Below, in pieces: positions 47,314 to 58,300 of a DNA stretch of 64,000 nt (within the stretch, counting starts at the first letter, position 1; each line of letters begins with the position of its first letter). The DNA is taken from the NCBI GenBank assembly GCA_018340805.1, contig JACMZG010001914.1, forward strand, positions 43,691,595 to 43,755,594, read 5' to 3'. This DNA comes from Microvelia longipes (Eukaryota > Arthropoda > Insecta > Hemiptera > Veliidae). Position numbers and translations under genes: made by a program. The notes below the pieces were generated by a model. The model was not told where the DNA came from. It worked only from the letters and a program-made list of their open reading frames with translations, and did no database searches.

Positions 47314-48017
47314 TATTAATTTATATAAAAATTTGTAAACATTAAAAAATGTCCTCTTTGAGTTTTGCACTCCACCCACAGGAAACAACTTATATCAAGA
47401 AACTTAAAATAAGTACGATATTCTAAAATTTTCAAAGAGCGTAAGCAAATGAAGGCTCCCACTCTGGATAGACAGATTATAGTTTCTCATTATTTAAGGT
47501 ACATTTACAAAAAAAATTGGTTTGAAACAGTACAAAATGAGTCATGTTTTTCAGATACGGCTTCTGGACTATAAGAAAACCACCAAAATATGTAAAGAAG
47601 AACTCAACTAAAATACATACAAGTCAATATTAAACTTATAAATATAGCCACACATTATAACTAATATTTAATTTAAAAAAAGATCTGCTACGAAAACAAT
47701 GCAATGCATTGTTTAAATGATCAAAACAAAAAGTGAAACAATTATCATGAAATATTGAATTGAACCATATTTGCCAACCTTATTTGAGGATATAAGCTAG
47801 GAAAAGAATCTAGGGTATTTCTCTCCCTTGGGACTCTCAAGCGTTATCCAATGAATTTTAAATATAACTTTATCTCCCGAGGCAGCGAAATACTACTTCA
47901 CTGCCTGTAAACGACTTATAATTTACCAATGGAAGTTGATAAAATATTTAATGTAACTAATGAAGATGGTTAAACGAAAAAAAAAGATTTATAAATAAAT
48001 TATTAATAATTATGATA
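47314..48017. other. unassigned spacer between inverted repeat X copies
   Basis: AT-rich, no gene seen. Confidence 0.4.
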
Positions 48018-48612
48018 TAGTTATTTATGCAACAAGGGATGAAAGTAAGTTTTACAGCTCAAGTTAAACTTTCGTCCTAAGGCAGCGCCGAAAGAGGAAA
48101 CTTCATTAGCTCACGAGGCCGGTAGGCCGAGGGAGTTAACTAACATTTGGCTCCTGAGGCTTGACGAGGGACACACACAACACCCCAGAGCTGAAACACT
48201 TTCATCCCTTGTCACAACACACTCATATATACAAGACTAAGATAAACTAATAAACTAACAACATTAATTTATTCTTCAGCTCCTTAATTGTTATTTGTTA
48301 GTTTAGTTTATTCTTACCCATGCAATTATCTGATGAAGAGAGAAAAGCCACTAATCTTTACATTATTTTATTGTAACGTCAATAGAATAATGTGTAATAA
48401 CTATATTTGTAATTTAAACATTAGCGTGTTGTATAGTTGTATATTTACCCATATACCACGAACAACACCACGAAAAATCCTAAAAATTTCCTAAATCCTA
48501 AAAATGTTACCTAAAATTCTGTCAATGGCATCATTTCACTTTTCCTCCACGGCGAGTAAAAGTACATTTACAGTGTGAGATAACAAGACTATGTAGAACT
48601 TACAATACAATG
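48018..48612 (-). repeat. repeat X, copy 3, inverted
   Basis: The reverse complement of copy 1, running from TAGTTATTTATGCAACAAGG to ACTTACAATACAATGAGTAG. It keeps GCGCCGAAAGAGGAAACTTC and TCGTCCTAAGGCAG in full. Copies 2 and 3 face each other about 700 bases apart. Confidence 0.88.
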
Positions 48613-49118
48613 AGTAGATAAAATAAATTATTGAAAGATTTAAGGTTCATGATAGGAAAACAGTCGAGCTTTTGACCATCAGTGACCCTGGGCACAATGC
48701 CTAAATCATGTAACAACGAGGAAAATAAAGGGCCTCAGACTGCGTTGAGGTTAAAAGTATTTGAGCAGCCTACAAAGTTTGTAATTTTTACTCATAACAT
48801 ACATAAACCTAAGTATTTGTTAACAATTTAAATCTAAAATCCTTGATATCTTTTTAAAGGACTTATAATTTAATAATTTCAAACAAGGTAAGACTAAAAT
48901 TAAATACGTTTATGATGTCCCCATCATAAACGTAGTTTAGTTTCTTGTAAGATGCTTAAACATCTTATTATTATGCATTTGTTTCGGAGAAGACAGAAAC
49001 CAACCTCGCATTTGCGTATTAGCAGCGAAGAAAAACACGTAAAAACCTGGGTGGGTCCGGCTTTGAATTCGAAACCTCCTGAGTGTACGATACAAGGGAT
49101 AACCTCATATTAAGGTCT
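48613..49118. other. intergenic, nothing assigned
   Basis: No coding frame or element ends that I can support. A short inverted pair around 48905-48935 (AAATACGTTTATGATG and CATCATAAACGTAGTTT) is present. Confidence 0.45.
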
Positions 49119-49195
49119 TTCCCTGGCTGGATTTGAACCCTGGATCTCTAGGTCGAAAGGCGAGTGCTTTCTTACTGATCTGTAAAGTTTCGTAA
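49119..49195 (-). other. tRNA-like sequence (tRNA relic or SINE head)
   Basis: On the minus strand, GATCAGTAAGAAAGCACTCG serves as a loose A box and GGGTTCAAATCCAGCCAGGG contains a good B box at the usual spacing. The acceptor stem does not pair well, so a functional tRNA is unlikely. Confidence 0.5.
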
Positions 49196-49241
49196 TTAAT
49201 CGATTAACCACGATGAAAATTATTACTAATCGATTTTAATG

Positions 49242-49590
49242 TACCGACTAATTATTTCTTAATTCTTACTGATAAGGGCAGAAGTAGCAACAATAGGGAA
49301 ATTGTTCACATCGGGCCCTTTGTGACACTCTTGGCTACAGAGGTTTGAATCAGCACGGATCTGATAAGAACAAAGGTGATCCTATCTTTGATATCTGATC
49401 TAAAAGACTGATCTATATGAGTCTTATAGATCAGATATCAAAGATAGGATCACCCTAGTTCTTCTTATCAGATCCGTGCTGATTCAAACCTCTGTAGCCA
49501 AGAGTGACACAAAGGGCCCGACGTGAACAATTTCCCTATTGTTGCAACTTCTGCCTTTACCAGTAAGAATTAAGAAATAATTAGTCGGTA
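49242..49590. mobile_element. 349-bp foldback element, family 4
   Basis: It starts TACCGACTAATTATTTCTTA and ends with the complement; the arms pair almost perfectly through AGATCAGATATCAAAGATAG to a short loop at about 49410. The TA at each end may be the target site. There is no coding potential. Confidence 0.92.
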
Positions 49591-49594
49591 TAAT

Positions 49595-49624
49595 AAGAAG
49601 AGGGTGATAGCACCCTCTTCTTTA
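49595..49624. other. short perfect hairpin
   Basis: AGAAGAGGGTG and CACCCTCTTCT form an 11-base stem with a four-base loop, five bases after the foldback element. Its role is unknown. Confidence 0.7.
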
Positions 49625-50264
49625 TTCAACGGCTAGCACTGATGATGGCCTCTTGATAGGTTGAAAGCGCTTTGCTATAAAGAAATATATTTTTTGTGTG
49701 AGAGATTTCTTCCCTTTTATTTGATCTGATAAATATTAATAAGAACTTAATTAAAGAGGAGTAAAATAAGTTTCAAATGTTTTTCCCTAATTATTACAAG
49801 AAGGCGGAGTTTCACTAATAGCATCAACCCTGAAAACATCAACTTTTCTAAATATCGTTTTTCAAAATTATTTATGTTTTTTTTAAACTTCTGAAGATCT
49901 TGGCTAAATGACTGAGGGTTAATAGTGCATGCCGGGGGGTCGGTTAGATGTGCAGTTTAACCCTTAGGTGGCTAATTGTTTTCTTCCCTTAATAACCTTT
50001 TATGTTGACCATTAATTATTTTTTGGGGTTTCACCTAATTGATTTGTCTTAACGGAACAATATTCATGTAGTTAATAAATAATTGGTAGAATTTGCAGTT
50101 TTTGTCTTCATATAGCTTACAACTTGTAGCTGAGGGCAAAGTAATACCGTAATACTATGAATAGCTGGTGATTACCCCATTGCATTACATGAATTAAATT
50201 TGTCATCAAACCAAAGACCGTCCTCTGGCTTTTGGCTCTGGTTCTAACCTAAGAAATAAACTCA
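49625..50264. other. intergenic, nothing assigned
   Basis: No gene or element boundary supported. Confidence 0.4.
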
Positions 50265-50480
50265 TTGATACCTGAGCTCATGCCACACATACGGTCTGAG
50301 CTCATGCCACACATACGCTCTGAGCTCATACCACACATACGCCTCTGAGCTCATGCCCACACATACACTCTGAGCTCATGCCACACATACACTCGAGCTC
50401 ATGCATTCTGACTCATAACCACAACATACGCTCTGAGCTCATACCACACATACGCTCTGAGCTCATGCCACACATACGTT
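50265..50480. repeat. minisatellite, 24-bp unit, about 9 copies
   Basis: The unit is TCTGAGCTCATGCCACACAT and ACGC. Several copies have ATACC for ATGCC. Confidence 0.93.
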
Positions 50481-50739
50481 TTATATGGATAATTTAATTG
50501 TTTTGGTTTATTTTTCAATTACATTTTTGTTAATAAATAACAGTCAATCAATCAATATTATTTAAATCAATTTAATATTATTTATTTAATAGAAAAAAAC
50601 GAAAGTATTCCGTTCTTATTTAACACACAGCGATGATATCTTATGTTTAACTGTTTTCCTAAACTTAGTTAGTGGTTTAGACGCAAAAATTTAGTCATTA
50701 TTATTGACTTATTTATTATTAACCTAAGGTCCACACATT

Positions 50740-51017
50740 TCATACGACCTGCCTCATAAACTCGTACTCAATCTATGCAGTCTACCTCATAAACTCATAC
50801 TTGATCTATGCGACCTTCCTCATAAACTCGTACTCAATCTCTGCGACCTGCCTCATAAACTCGTAATCGATCTATGTCACATTCCTCATAAACTCCTACT
50901 CGATCTATGCGACCTGCCTTATAAATTCCTACTCGATCTATGCGACCTGCCTTATAAACTAGACTCAATCTATGCAACCTCCTATAAACTAGTACTCAAT
51001 CTATGCGACCTGCCTTA
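50740..51017. repeat. minisatellite, about 31-bp unit, left part
   Basis: The unit is CGACCTGCCTCATAAACTCG and TACTCAATCTATG. The right part of the same array is 51476-51750. Confidence 0.92.
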
Positions 51018-51023
51018 TTTTTT

Positions 51024-51058
<35 letters not shown>

Positions 51059-51475
51059 GCATTGGCCTTTATTAGCCATACAGCCATTTAATGACATTTA
51101 TGTGATTATTAGTTTTTTTTATATATTTCTATTATTTTTATTATTTTTTTGTTTTTGTTTTAGTTTTGTTTATAGGACTTAACTTTTTGAGTAAGTTAAG
51201 TTTAGGAGAAAATAATCAATTTAATTATTTTAAAAATGAATAGTAATTTTAAAAATGAAAGTAATAGAGATGTTTAAAAAACTTCAATTAGAACGGCAAA
51301 AAGTAGTGAGACATAATTGAAAGGTGTAGTACACTTTTCAGAATTATGAAGTTTTTTAAATAGAATACATCTTTTTATTTGGTATTTACTGCAAAATCAT
51401 AACCAGGTGTTCTAAAAATCTTCCACCTCGTTACATAATGAACATAAGATGATTTGGTTTGTCTAATTTTTATAA
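51018..51475 (-). mobile_element. poly(A)-tailed retroposon inserted in the 31-bp array
   Basis: Read on the minus strand it ends GGCTAATAAAGGCCAATGCC followed by about 35 A, with AATAAA just before the tail. It splits the minisatellite, with a GACCTGC-type word on both sides. That word is part of the array unit, so the target duplication cannot be proved. The remaining about 400 bp has no coding frame; it is a SINE or a 5'-truncated LINE. Confidence 0.75.
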
Positions 51476-51755
51476 AGACCTGCTTATAAACTGTACTCAA
51501 ATCTATGCAACCTGGCCTTATAAACTAGTACTCAATCTATGCGACCTGCCTTATAAACTAGTACTCAATCTATGCAACCTGCCTTATAAACTAGTTCTCA
51601 ATCTATGCGACCTTCTTTATAAACTTCTACTTGCCACCTGCCTCATAAACTCCTTTTGTTTACGCCATCAGCCTCAAAGGTCTACTCCTCCTAAGCGAAC
51701 TACCTCAAATTTGCTTCTATGCAACTTGCTTTTTTTATAAACTTTAATTCAACCT
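51476..51755. repeat. minisatellite, about 31-bp unit, right part
   Basis: It continues the CCTGCCTTATAAACTAGTAC unit and degenerates toward 51700. The open frame at 51459-51740 is an artefact of the repeat. Confidence 0.88.
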
Positions 51756-52865
51756 GCCTTACTAATGTGTTTTTTTACTAAAAATTACCAAATCCATTTT
51801 TCAACGGATTATTAAATAAAATGCTACCATTCTTACTTTTAACTTATATTGTTAGTTGGACATAATAACATTATCTTTGACAAATATTGTTTGAAAAAAT
51901 CTATAAACTGCGTCAATACAAAAATATCGTCCGAAAATCATCAATTGTAATCCAATTATATCATAAAAGACATTTGTAACAAAATTCCACTTACAGTCTG
52001 GGTTATTATTTAATGGATTTTTTATCGGAGTTCCTTGTCATTTTTTTATTTGCGATGAAATGATTCTTTTTATTATTTTACGAGAGCGTTATTTTTTATA
52101 GGAAAAGTTGAAGGGTTTTGTTGTAAAAGGGTTGCTGTATACCTACTTTACGAATCGGTTACGAGTAATAAGGGCTACATTTACAAATAGATGCGACATT
52201 AACAATGACATTGGCCCTTTTGCATTTGTCATTTTTAATGTGCGTTTTAAATAGAATATGAGGGTTACACATTGGCTTTTATAGGGCTTGAAACGTGAAG
52301 AAATATTTTTGAAAAAATATTATCAACCTTTTTTTTTGCTTTTCTTTTCTTCTACCTGTTGCATTATTGCTTATATTTAGTTTTATGCTTTTAATCATTT
52401 TATTTGGAAGAGAAGAACCAGACTCGGTTCTGTAAAATCTATTATGATACAACCTAATAATCTGAAACAGATTTTATCATATTTATTTGTCTTAACCTGT
52501 TTTTAAGAGATTTTCATCATGACGCTTGTGTGTGTTAGTGTGTGTGTGTGGCACGCATAAATCCTTTACGATTTTATTAAGAATTGAAATCTTGTCACAT
52601 AAATCAAACTTGAGGCCATATATGCGAATTAAATTGTTTGGACATCGTTAACCCATTGAGCTGAGCCATTAAATAATTAACAAAATCAACTTTACTAGTA
52701 CCTAGTAAAAAAACCAAATTAACCAACGTTACTAGTACCTAGTAACCAATTCAACGTTAGTAACCAAAAAGTCATCTAACAGCCAATTTGAAGTTATGAC
52801 ATTTAAATAATAACATATAACTCTAAAGGTTAAAAGTGTAGTTAACAATGAGGATATTTTTAAAA
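51756..52865. other. intergenic, nothing assigned
   Basis: AT-rich sequence. The word ACTAGTACCTAGTAA repeats at about 52693 and 52730. No gene is seen. Confidence 0.4.
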
Positions 52866-52867
52866 TA

Positions 52868-52990
52868 CGGGCCTTCGGCCCGTGGCCGCTACGCGGACTC
52901 GGCGCTTCGCGCCTCGTCCGCTCCGCGGCGTCGGCCCGCCGGGCCGCTTCGCGGCCCGGGGGCCTCCCAGTGACAGCTTCGCGGCCACTT
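52868..52990. repeat. left GC-rich cap: a row of short hairpins
   Basis: Consecutive self-complementary words GGGCCTTCGGCCC, GGCGCTTCGCGCC, GCCCGCCGGGC and GGGCCGCTTCGCGGCCC occupy about 100 bases at very high GC. Several have TTCG or TTC loops. The right cap at 55917-56037 is its mirror image with a few changes. Confidence 0.88.
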
Positions 52991-53979
52991 GTTGTTGTTT
53001 TGTATTAATGTATGGTTTCACTATCGTTTCTTGTTACATGGCATTTTGCCACGTATTTAGCGAATTTTCACAGACTCGTTTCACAGGCCCGCTTCGCGGC
53101 CTGAGAGTCTTTTCACAAATTTGATTATGTGAGGAAAAAATCCACACGTTGCAACTGTTAAAGTAACCTTGTATATAGGGTAAGAAAAGATTATAGTTTC
53201 ATCTTTCATCAGTTTTAGTTATCGTCCACTATACAAAAGGGTATAAACTTTAACTTACGTTTATGATTGTTTATAGAATTTAAAGAAAAATGTCAAATTT
53301 TGTTTTGTAAACAAATTGTTTATTTGAGTAAAATCTTAAGTTTGAAAAAAATATATTCATGATTATTCAAAATAAAAATACCGTTTGCGTCACTTAGGAT
53401 TGTCCGGTTGAGCTGAAACTGGTCGCATTCGTTTTAGAATAACTTCGACCATATAAAGACTACTTCGATGTTCTTCCTTTTTACGGGTCTGCTTAGCTCG
53501 GCGTGGTTCAGTGGAAGCCATTTTTGCCCTGTCTCTCTGGGACAGTAGGCTTACCATGATGGAGCAAGAGGTAGAGGTCTCTCTTTTATACTATACCCCC
53601 ACCCTCTAGCACTACTGAACCCAACAGATATCGTACGAGTCTTTGACCTAGACGTATACATATATACAAGATTATATATATATGTATACCGATTGCGCCA
53701 TTTGTGATGGTTCGATTGAGCTGAAATTGGTCTTAATCGATTTAGCTAGCCGTCTACCTAAATACTAGATACCTTGTTTTAAAGCCATTTTAAGTTTCAA
53801 AAAACTTTTTTTTTCATGACGTCATAACTTTGGTTGATGACGTCATAATGTTTTTATAAACAATAGGCCTCGTAACCTCCTCAACATCTCGCGATTTGCA
53901 AAGTTTCGTTTCAATTTGAGAACGCCTTCGAGAGTTATCGTTCGCCATACGAAAGGGTAGAAACTCTTACATACATATA

Positions 53980-54237
53980 CAGGGTGTCCCCGGATGGGGT
54001 TGCCTATACGTGTAAATGACAAAAAATTTCATTTTTTGACAAAAAGTCACTCTTGATAAAAGCTCCTGCATGTCTTTAAACTAAGATTTGTCATATTTTT
54101 ATTTTTAGCGAATTTTCATAATGAAAATGACGCTTATGAGGTTGTTCGGATGACGGAAGTTGAGGGTGGGAGTGAGCGGAATCGGTTCCTATTGGCTTCC
54201 TGATAACAAAAATATATGTCCCAAAAAAGTTTATATA

Positions 54238-54302
<65 letters not shown>

Positions 54303-54303
54303 T
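53980..54303. mobile_element. left end of CAGGGTGTCCC element at the centre of E
   Basis: It starts CAGGGTGTCCCCGGATGGGG (after TA) and runs through GGCAACCC-type and GTCACTCTTGATAAAAGCTC sequence, then a block ending CCCAAAAAAGTT, then (TA)n at 54232-54303. The mirrored terminus CATCCGGGACACCCTG is at 57093-57108. The order of the sub-blocks differs between the two ends. Confidence 0.7.
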
Positions 54304-54887
54304 ATGTATGTAAGAGTTTCTACCCTTTCGTATGGCGAACGATAACTCTCGAAGGCGTTCTCAAATTGAAACGAAACTTTGCAAATCGCGAGATGTTGAG
54401 GAGGTTACGAGGCCTATTGTTTATAAAACATTATGACGTCATCAATCAAAGTTATGACGTCATGAAAAAAAAATTTTTTTTGAAACTTGAAATGGCTTTA
54501 AAACAAGGTATTTCGTGGTTTAGGTAGACGGCTAGCTGAATCGATTAAGACCAATTTCAGCTCAATCGAACCATCACAAATGGCGCAAACGGTATACATA
54601 TATATATAATGTTGTATATATGTATACGTCCAGGTCAAAGACTTGTACGATATCTGTTGGGTTTAGTAGTGTTAGAGGGTGGGGATATAGTATAAAGATG
54701 GACCTCTACCGCTTGCTCCATCCTGGTAACCCTGCTGTCCCAGAGAGACAGGACAAAAATGGCTTCCACTAAACCACGCCGAGCAAAGCAGGCCCGTAAA
54801 GCGGAAGAACCTCGAAGTAGTCTTTATATGGTCAAAGTCATTCTAAAACGATTGCGACCGGTTTCAGCTCAATCAGACAATCCTAAG

Positions 54888-55647
54888 ATAGATGGTTCAC
54901 CCGAGTGTAGTAGGAACACTCAATTGACAAGTTTGTGTTTATGATTAAGTTGGGGGCCTCATCACTAGAGTCTTGAATAGCGCTAGTAGTAAAAATATAT
55001 TTGCTTCTATTCTCTACTAGATTGTGCTGTAGTATTTGTTTAAAAACAAACAGTTGCCAATCGTTTTAGTAAAATAAAATAAAAGTAAACAAAGATCTAT
55101 GGTATGCTGTAGTATTCGCGATGTATTTTTGTTTGATAAAACTTGGGGGCCTCATCACGCAAAGCAGCACCATCGTTCTCTTAAAAAAATAACAATATTA
55201 ATTTTTAGTTTTTTAGACTTAACATTTAAATTTGCTATCTGAGTATAACATCTCGGGTTGGCGCAAACGGATAAGTAAAGGAAACAAACAAAAATTGAAA
55301 CTCTGACATTAGAGGTTCAAATCCAAGGGGGGACGACAGAATGGGTGAAGTAAGAGTGAGAAATTAATTTTTTCACTTTTTACCAATTCTTATAGAGCTT
55401 TCTTGGGATCACTTATCCATCGACTCCTCATCATTCTAGCGCTGAAAAGCGGATGAAAAGACTTGATTACCCTCAACAGCTCGTTGTTTGGTTGAATAAA
55501 AATAAATAAATAAAATGTCAGAAATAAAAATATGTGACAGTTTCACGCTGTCACCACTAGACTGTTTACTTGAGCCTCCTGCATCTCATCAACTATTTTT
55601 TTTTTAATCTTTGAGTGAGCCATCTATGTTAATATTGTTTATCTATG
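54888..55647. mobile_element. hAT-type MITE, copy 2 (760 bp, left end trimmed)
   Basis: ATCCTAAG lies on both sides (54880-54887 and 55648-55655), and the opposite arm of element E shows the uninterrupted site near 53397. The right end is the full TATTGTTTATCTATG, but the left end starts at the inner CATAGATGG word, so about 20 bases are lost. It has the tRNA-like boxes (55254-55333) and lacks the nested element found in copy 1. Confidence 0.92.
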
Positions 55648-56048
55648 ATCCTAAGTGAAGGAAACGGTATTTTTATTTAAAAACAAAAATCATGAATATA
55701 TTTTTGTTTATAATGCTTGTTAGTTTTAATATTATAGCATACTATTAATAATAAAGTATTAATAAAATCTTAATTAGTAAAATCAAATTTGTGAGAAAGC
55801 CTCTCAGGCCCGCGAAGCGGGCCTGTGTGGAGAGGCTGTGAAAATTCGCTAGGTACTTGGCAAAATGCCATGTAACAAGAACAATAATGAAACAACACAT
55901 CATACAAAACAACCACAATGTGGCCGCGAAGCGGCAGGGAGGCCCCCGGGCCGCGAAGCGGCCCGGTGGGCCGACGCCGCGGAGCGGACGAGGCGCGAAG
56001 CGCCGAGGCCGCGTAGCGGCTACGGGCCGAAGGCCCGTTTTTTATTTT

Positions 56049-56980
56049 TAAGGGTGGACTCAAAAACTGCAATTTATAAAAAATGGACGAAGAGTAAAGT
56101 AGGTTTATTGTTTATTTTTCGACAAAATGTCACTCTTTACAAAATGTTCTGTTTGTTTTTAAATGAAGATTTATCATATTAGAAAAATTATACCATGTAA
56201 ACTGCACTCAAAATTCACAATTTTTTGAAACTGCATCAAGAGTAAAGTAGGCTTATTTTTCATTTCTCGACAAAACGTCACTCTTCATAAATAATTCTGC
56301 TTGGCTTTAAATGTAGGAATACCACATTAACAAATAAAATTGATGTAAAATGTATTTAATCATTTTTAACTTTTTATGATTGCATTAAGAATAAAGTAGT
56401 TGAAATATTGATTTTTCAAATAAATGTCACTCTTTATAAAATCTTCTATTTCCCATTCAAAACTATTATATGCCATTAAAAAGTTAATTATGAAATATTC
56501 GGGTTTTAGTGTCCCCCGATTAGGTTGCCTATACGTGTGAATGAAAAAAAATTTCATTTTTCGACAAAAAGTCATTCTTTATAAAAAGTTTTGCTTGTTT
56601 TTAAAAGAAGATTTATCATATTACTAAATTCAGACTATGTAAACTTTACACAATAATCACAATTTTCTAATATTGCATCAAGAGTAAAGTAGGCTTATTT
56701 TTTATTTCTCGACAAGAAGTCACTCTTCATATTTTGTTCCACTATTCAAGACCTTTAAAACGATGTATCATTTATCCAGATTGAACAACTTTTATTTTTT
56801 CCAAAATTTGGGTAAATTTTGAAAAAAAATATTTTGTATTTTTTATGGAAAACTTGTCTCAGGGAAACAATTAAACAATTTTATAAAGAATACTTTTTTT
56901 TCGAAAAGTCAAAATTAAGCCTACTTTACTCTTCGTCCATTTATTATAAATTGCAGTTTTTGAGTCCACCCTTAAAAATA
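56049..56980. mobile_element. inverted-repeat block built of tandem about 150-bp units
   Basis: AAGGGTGGACTCAAAAACTG at 56050 and its continuation to GACGAAGAGTAAAGTAGG are mirrored at 56917-56980. Inside, four to five units share GTCACTCTTTATAAAA-like words and CATCAAGAGTAAAGTAGGCT. The unit at 56510-56630 is close to the CAGGGTGTCCC end block at 53980 (TTGCCTATACGTGTGAATGA). No gene. Confidence 0.75.
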
Positions 56981-56999
56981 AAAAAATAAAAATATGATA

Positions 57000-57132
57000 A
57001 ATCTTAGTTTAAAGACATGCAGGAGCTTTTATCAAGAGTGACTTTTTGTCGAAAAATGAAATTTTTTGTCATTTTACACGTATAGGCAACCCCATCCGGG
57101 ACACCCTGTATATATATTATATATATATATAT

Positions 57133-57186
<54 letters not shown>

Positions 57187-57330
57187 CATACATATATATA
57201 TAACTTTTTTCGGACATATATTTTTGTTATCAGGAAGCCAATAGGAACCGATTCCACTCACTCCCACCCTCAACTTCCGTCATCCGAACAACCTCATAAG
57301 CGTCATTTTCATTATGAAAATTCGCTAAAA
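57000..57330. mobile_element. right end of CAGGGTGTCCC element with (TA)n
   Basis: 57000-57108 is the complement of the block at 53980-54095 and ends CCATCCGGGACACCCTG. (TA)n fills 57109-57205. 57206-57330 is the complement of the block at 54105-54231. Relative to the left end the blocks are circularly permuted. The remainder to 57494 is unassigned. Confidence 0.72.
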
Positions 57331-57494
57331 CTGCAAGACAGAAGGAACAGAGATAAGAAATTGAAAATCCAGCCCGAACTCTGTTGCTTATTTATACCGC
57401 GGGTACAGAGGAAAATTTGAGCCAAATCCGAAACCGGGATTTTATATTTTTTCTACCTGAGTGATTTAAGCAGAATGTTTTTGTAAAAATAATA

Positions 57495-57780
57495 GACCAA
57501 GAGCCCAGGGGTGTTTTGTTAATAAAAAGTGTAATGGCTGGAACCGGTCTCAATTTTTCGTAAATACTTTCCTGAACAAGGATCTGCAATTCTGCAGACT
57601 CGTATCGGATGGGTGTCATAGGCAGAACGCACTATCGGGGTCAAAGGTTCTGCCTGGGACACCCATCCGATACGAGTCGGCAGGATTGCAGATCCTTGTT
57701 CAGGAAGGTATTTACGAAAAATTGAGACCGGTTCCAGCCATTACACTTTTTATTAACAAAACACCCCTGGGCTCTTGGTC
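57495..57780. mobile_element. 286-bp foldback MITE, copy 2
   Basis: The same length and sequence as 95-380 apart from a few changes near the loop (57615-57650), where CATAGGCAGAACGCACTATC replaces the loop of copy 1. The flanks share only TA (57493-57494 and 57781-57782). Confidence 0.9.
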
Positions 57781-58159
57781 TATAAGAATGAGTAAGAGTT
57801 TTGTAAGACGTGAAAGCCAGAGGCTTGACTCTTTATTCCTGTCTTCCTTATAACTATTTATTTTAGAATTATTATTTAAATAGAAATTGAAAGGAAACAG
57901 TCTCTTCATAATAACTTGGTATATTAAACAAAGCCGACCTTCGGTTTTACTGACCATCATCAGTGTCTGAAAGAACAAAGTATAATGACTAAGACAAAAA
58001 ATAAAAAGAAAAAGGAAAGAAGAATAAAACGAAAATACATTATTAAATTACTAAATTAGGTAAAAAAATATAATTTTTAAATGTTATATATATTTAAAAC
58101 GTTTGTTTTTTTTTCAATTAAGTATATAGCGCAGTTTATTTAATGAGTGCTACCTCAAA
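57781..58159. other. intergenic, nothing assigned
   Basis: AT-rich, no supported gene. An open frame at 57712-57978 on the minus strand overlaps the foldback end and has no context. Confidence 0.4.
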
Positions 58160-58300
58160 AAAAAATAGTGTATGCCATCCGGCTGAGAATGTCTTTATGT
58201 TTTGGCAATTTTTCCCGACTCGCTTCGCTCGTCGGTAAATCTAATTGCCGTGACATAAAGACACACTTCTCAGCCTTATGGCATAAATAACTATTTTTTC
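58160..58300. mobile_element. short stem-loop element with GCTTCGCTCG loop
   Basis: AAAAAATAGTGTATGCCAT with GGCTGAGAATGTCTTTATG is mirrored by CATAAAGACACACTTCTCAGC and ATGGCATAAATAACTATTTTTT. The loop region contains GACTCGCTTCGCTCGTC, the motif shared with the 27.4-kb satellite. It is probably a very short MITE or a solo hairpin of a larger family. Confidence 0.7.

Larger units (their letters stand above)
52866..56037. mobile_element. 3.2-kb inverted-repeat element E with GC-rich hairpin caps
   Basis: The left part from CGGGCCTTCGGCCCGTGG is mirrored by the right end at 55913-56037. Further mirrored parts are GGCATTTTGCCACGTATTTA (about 53040) versus 55850, AGGCCCGCTTCGCGGCCTGA (53093) versus 55806, and 53400-53979 versus 54303-54887. 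A hAT MITE (54888-55647) splits the right arm. There is no open frame for a transposase. The TGACGTCAT and TTCGATTGAGCTGAAATTGG stretches are conserved between the arms and with a half copy at 60885. Confidence 0.8.

Noticed and set aside
52882..56182. Arg/Pro/Gly-rich frames in the GC caps, or bacterial contamination
   Set aside because: The caps are mirrored at both ends of an AT-rich element and consist of palindromes; open frames exist on both strands only because stops are rare at high GC.
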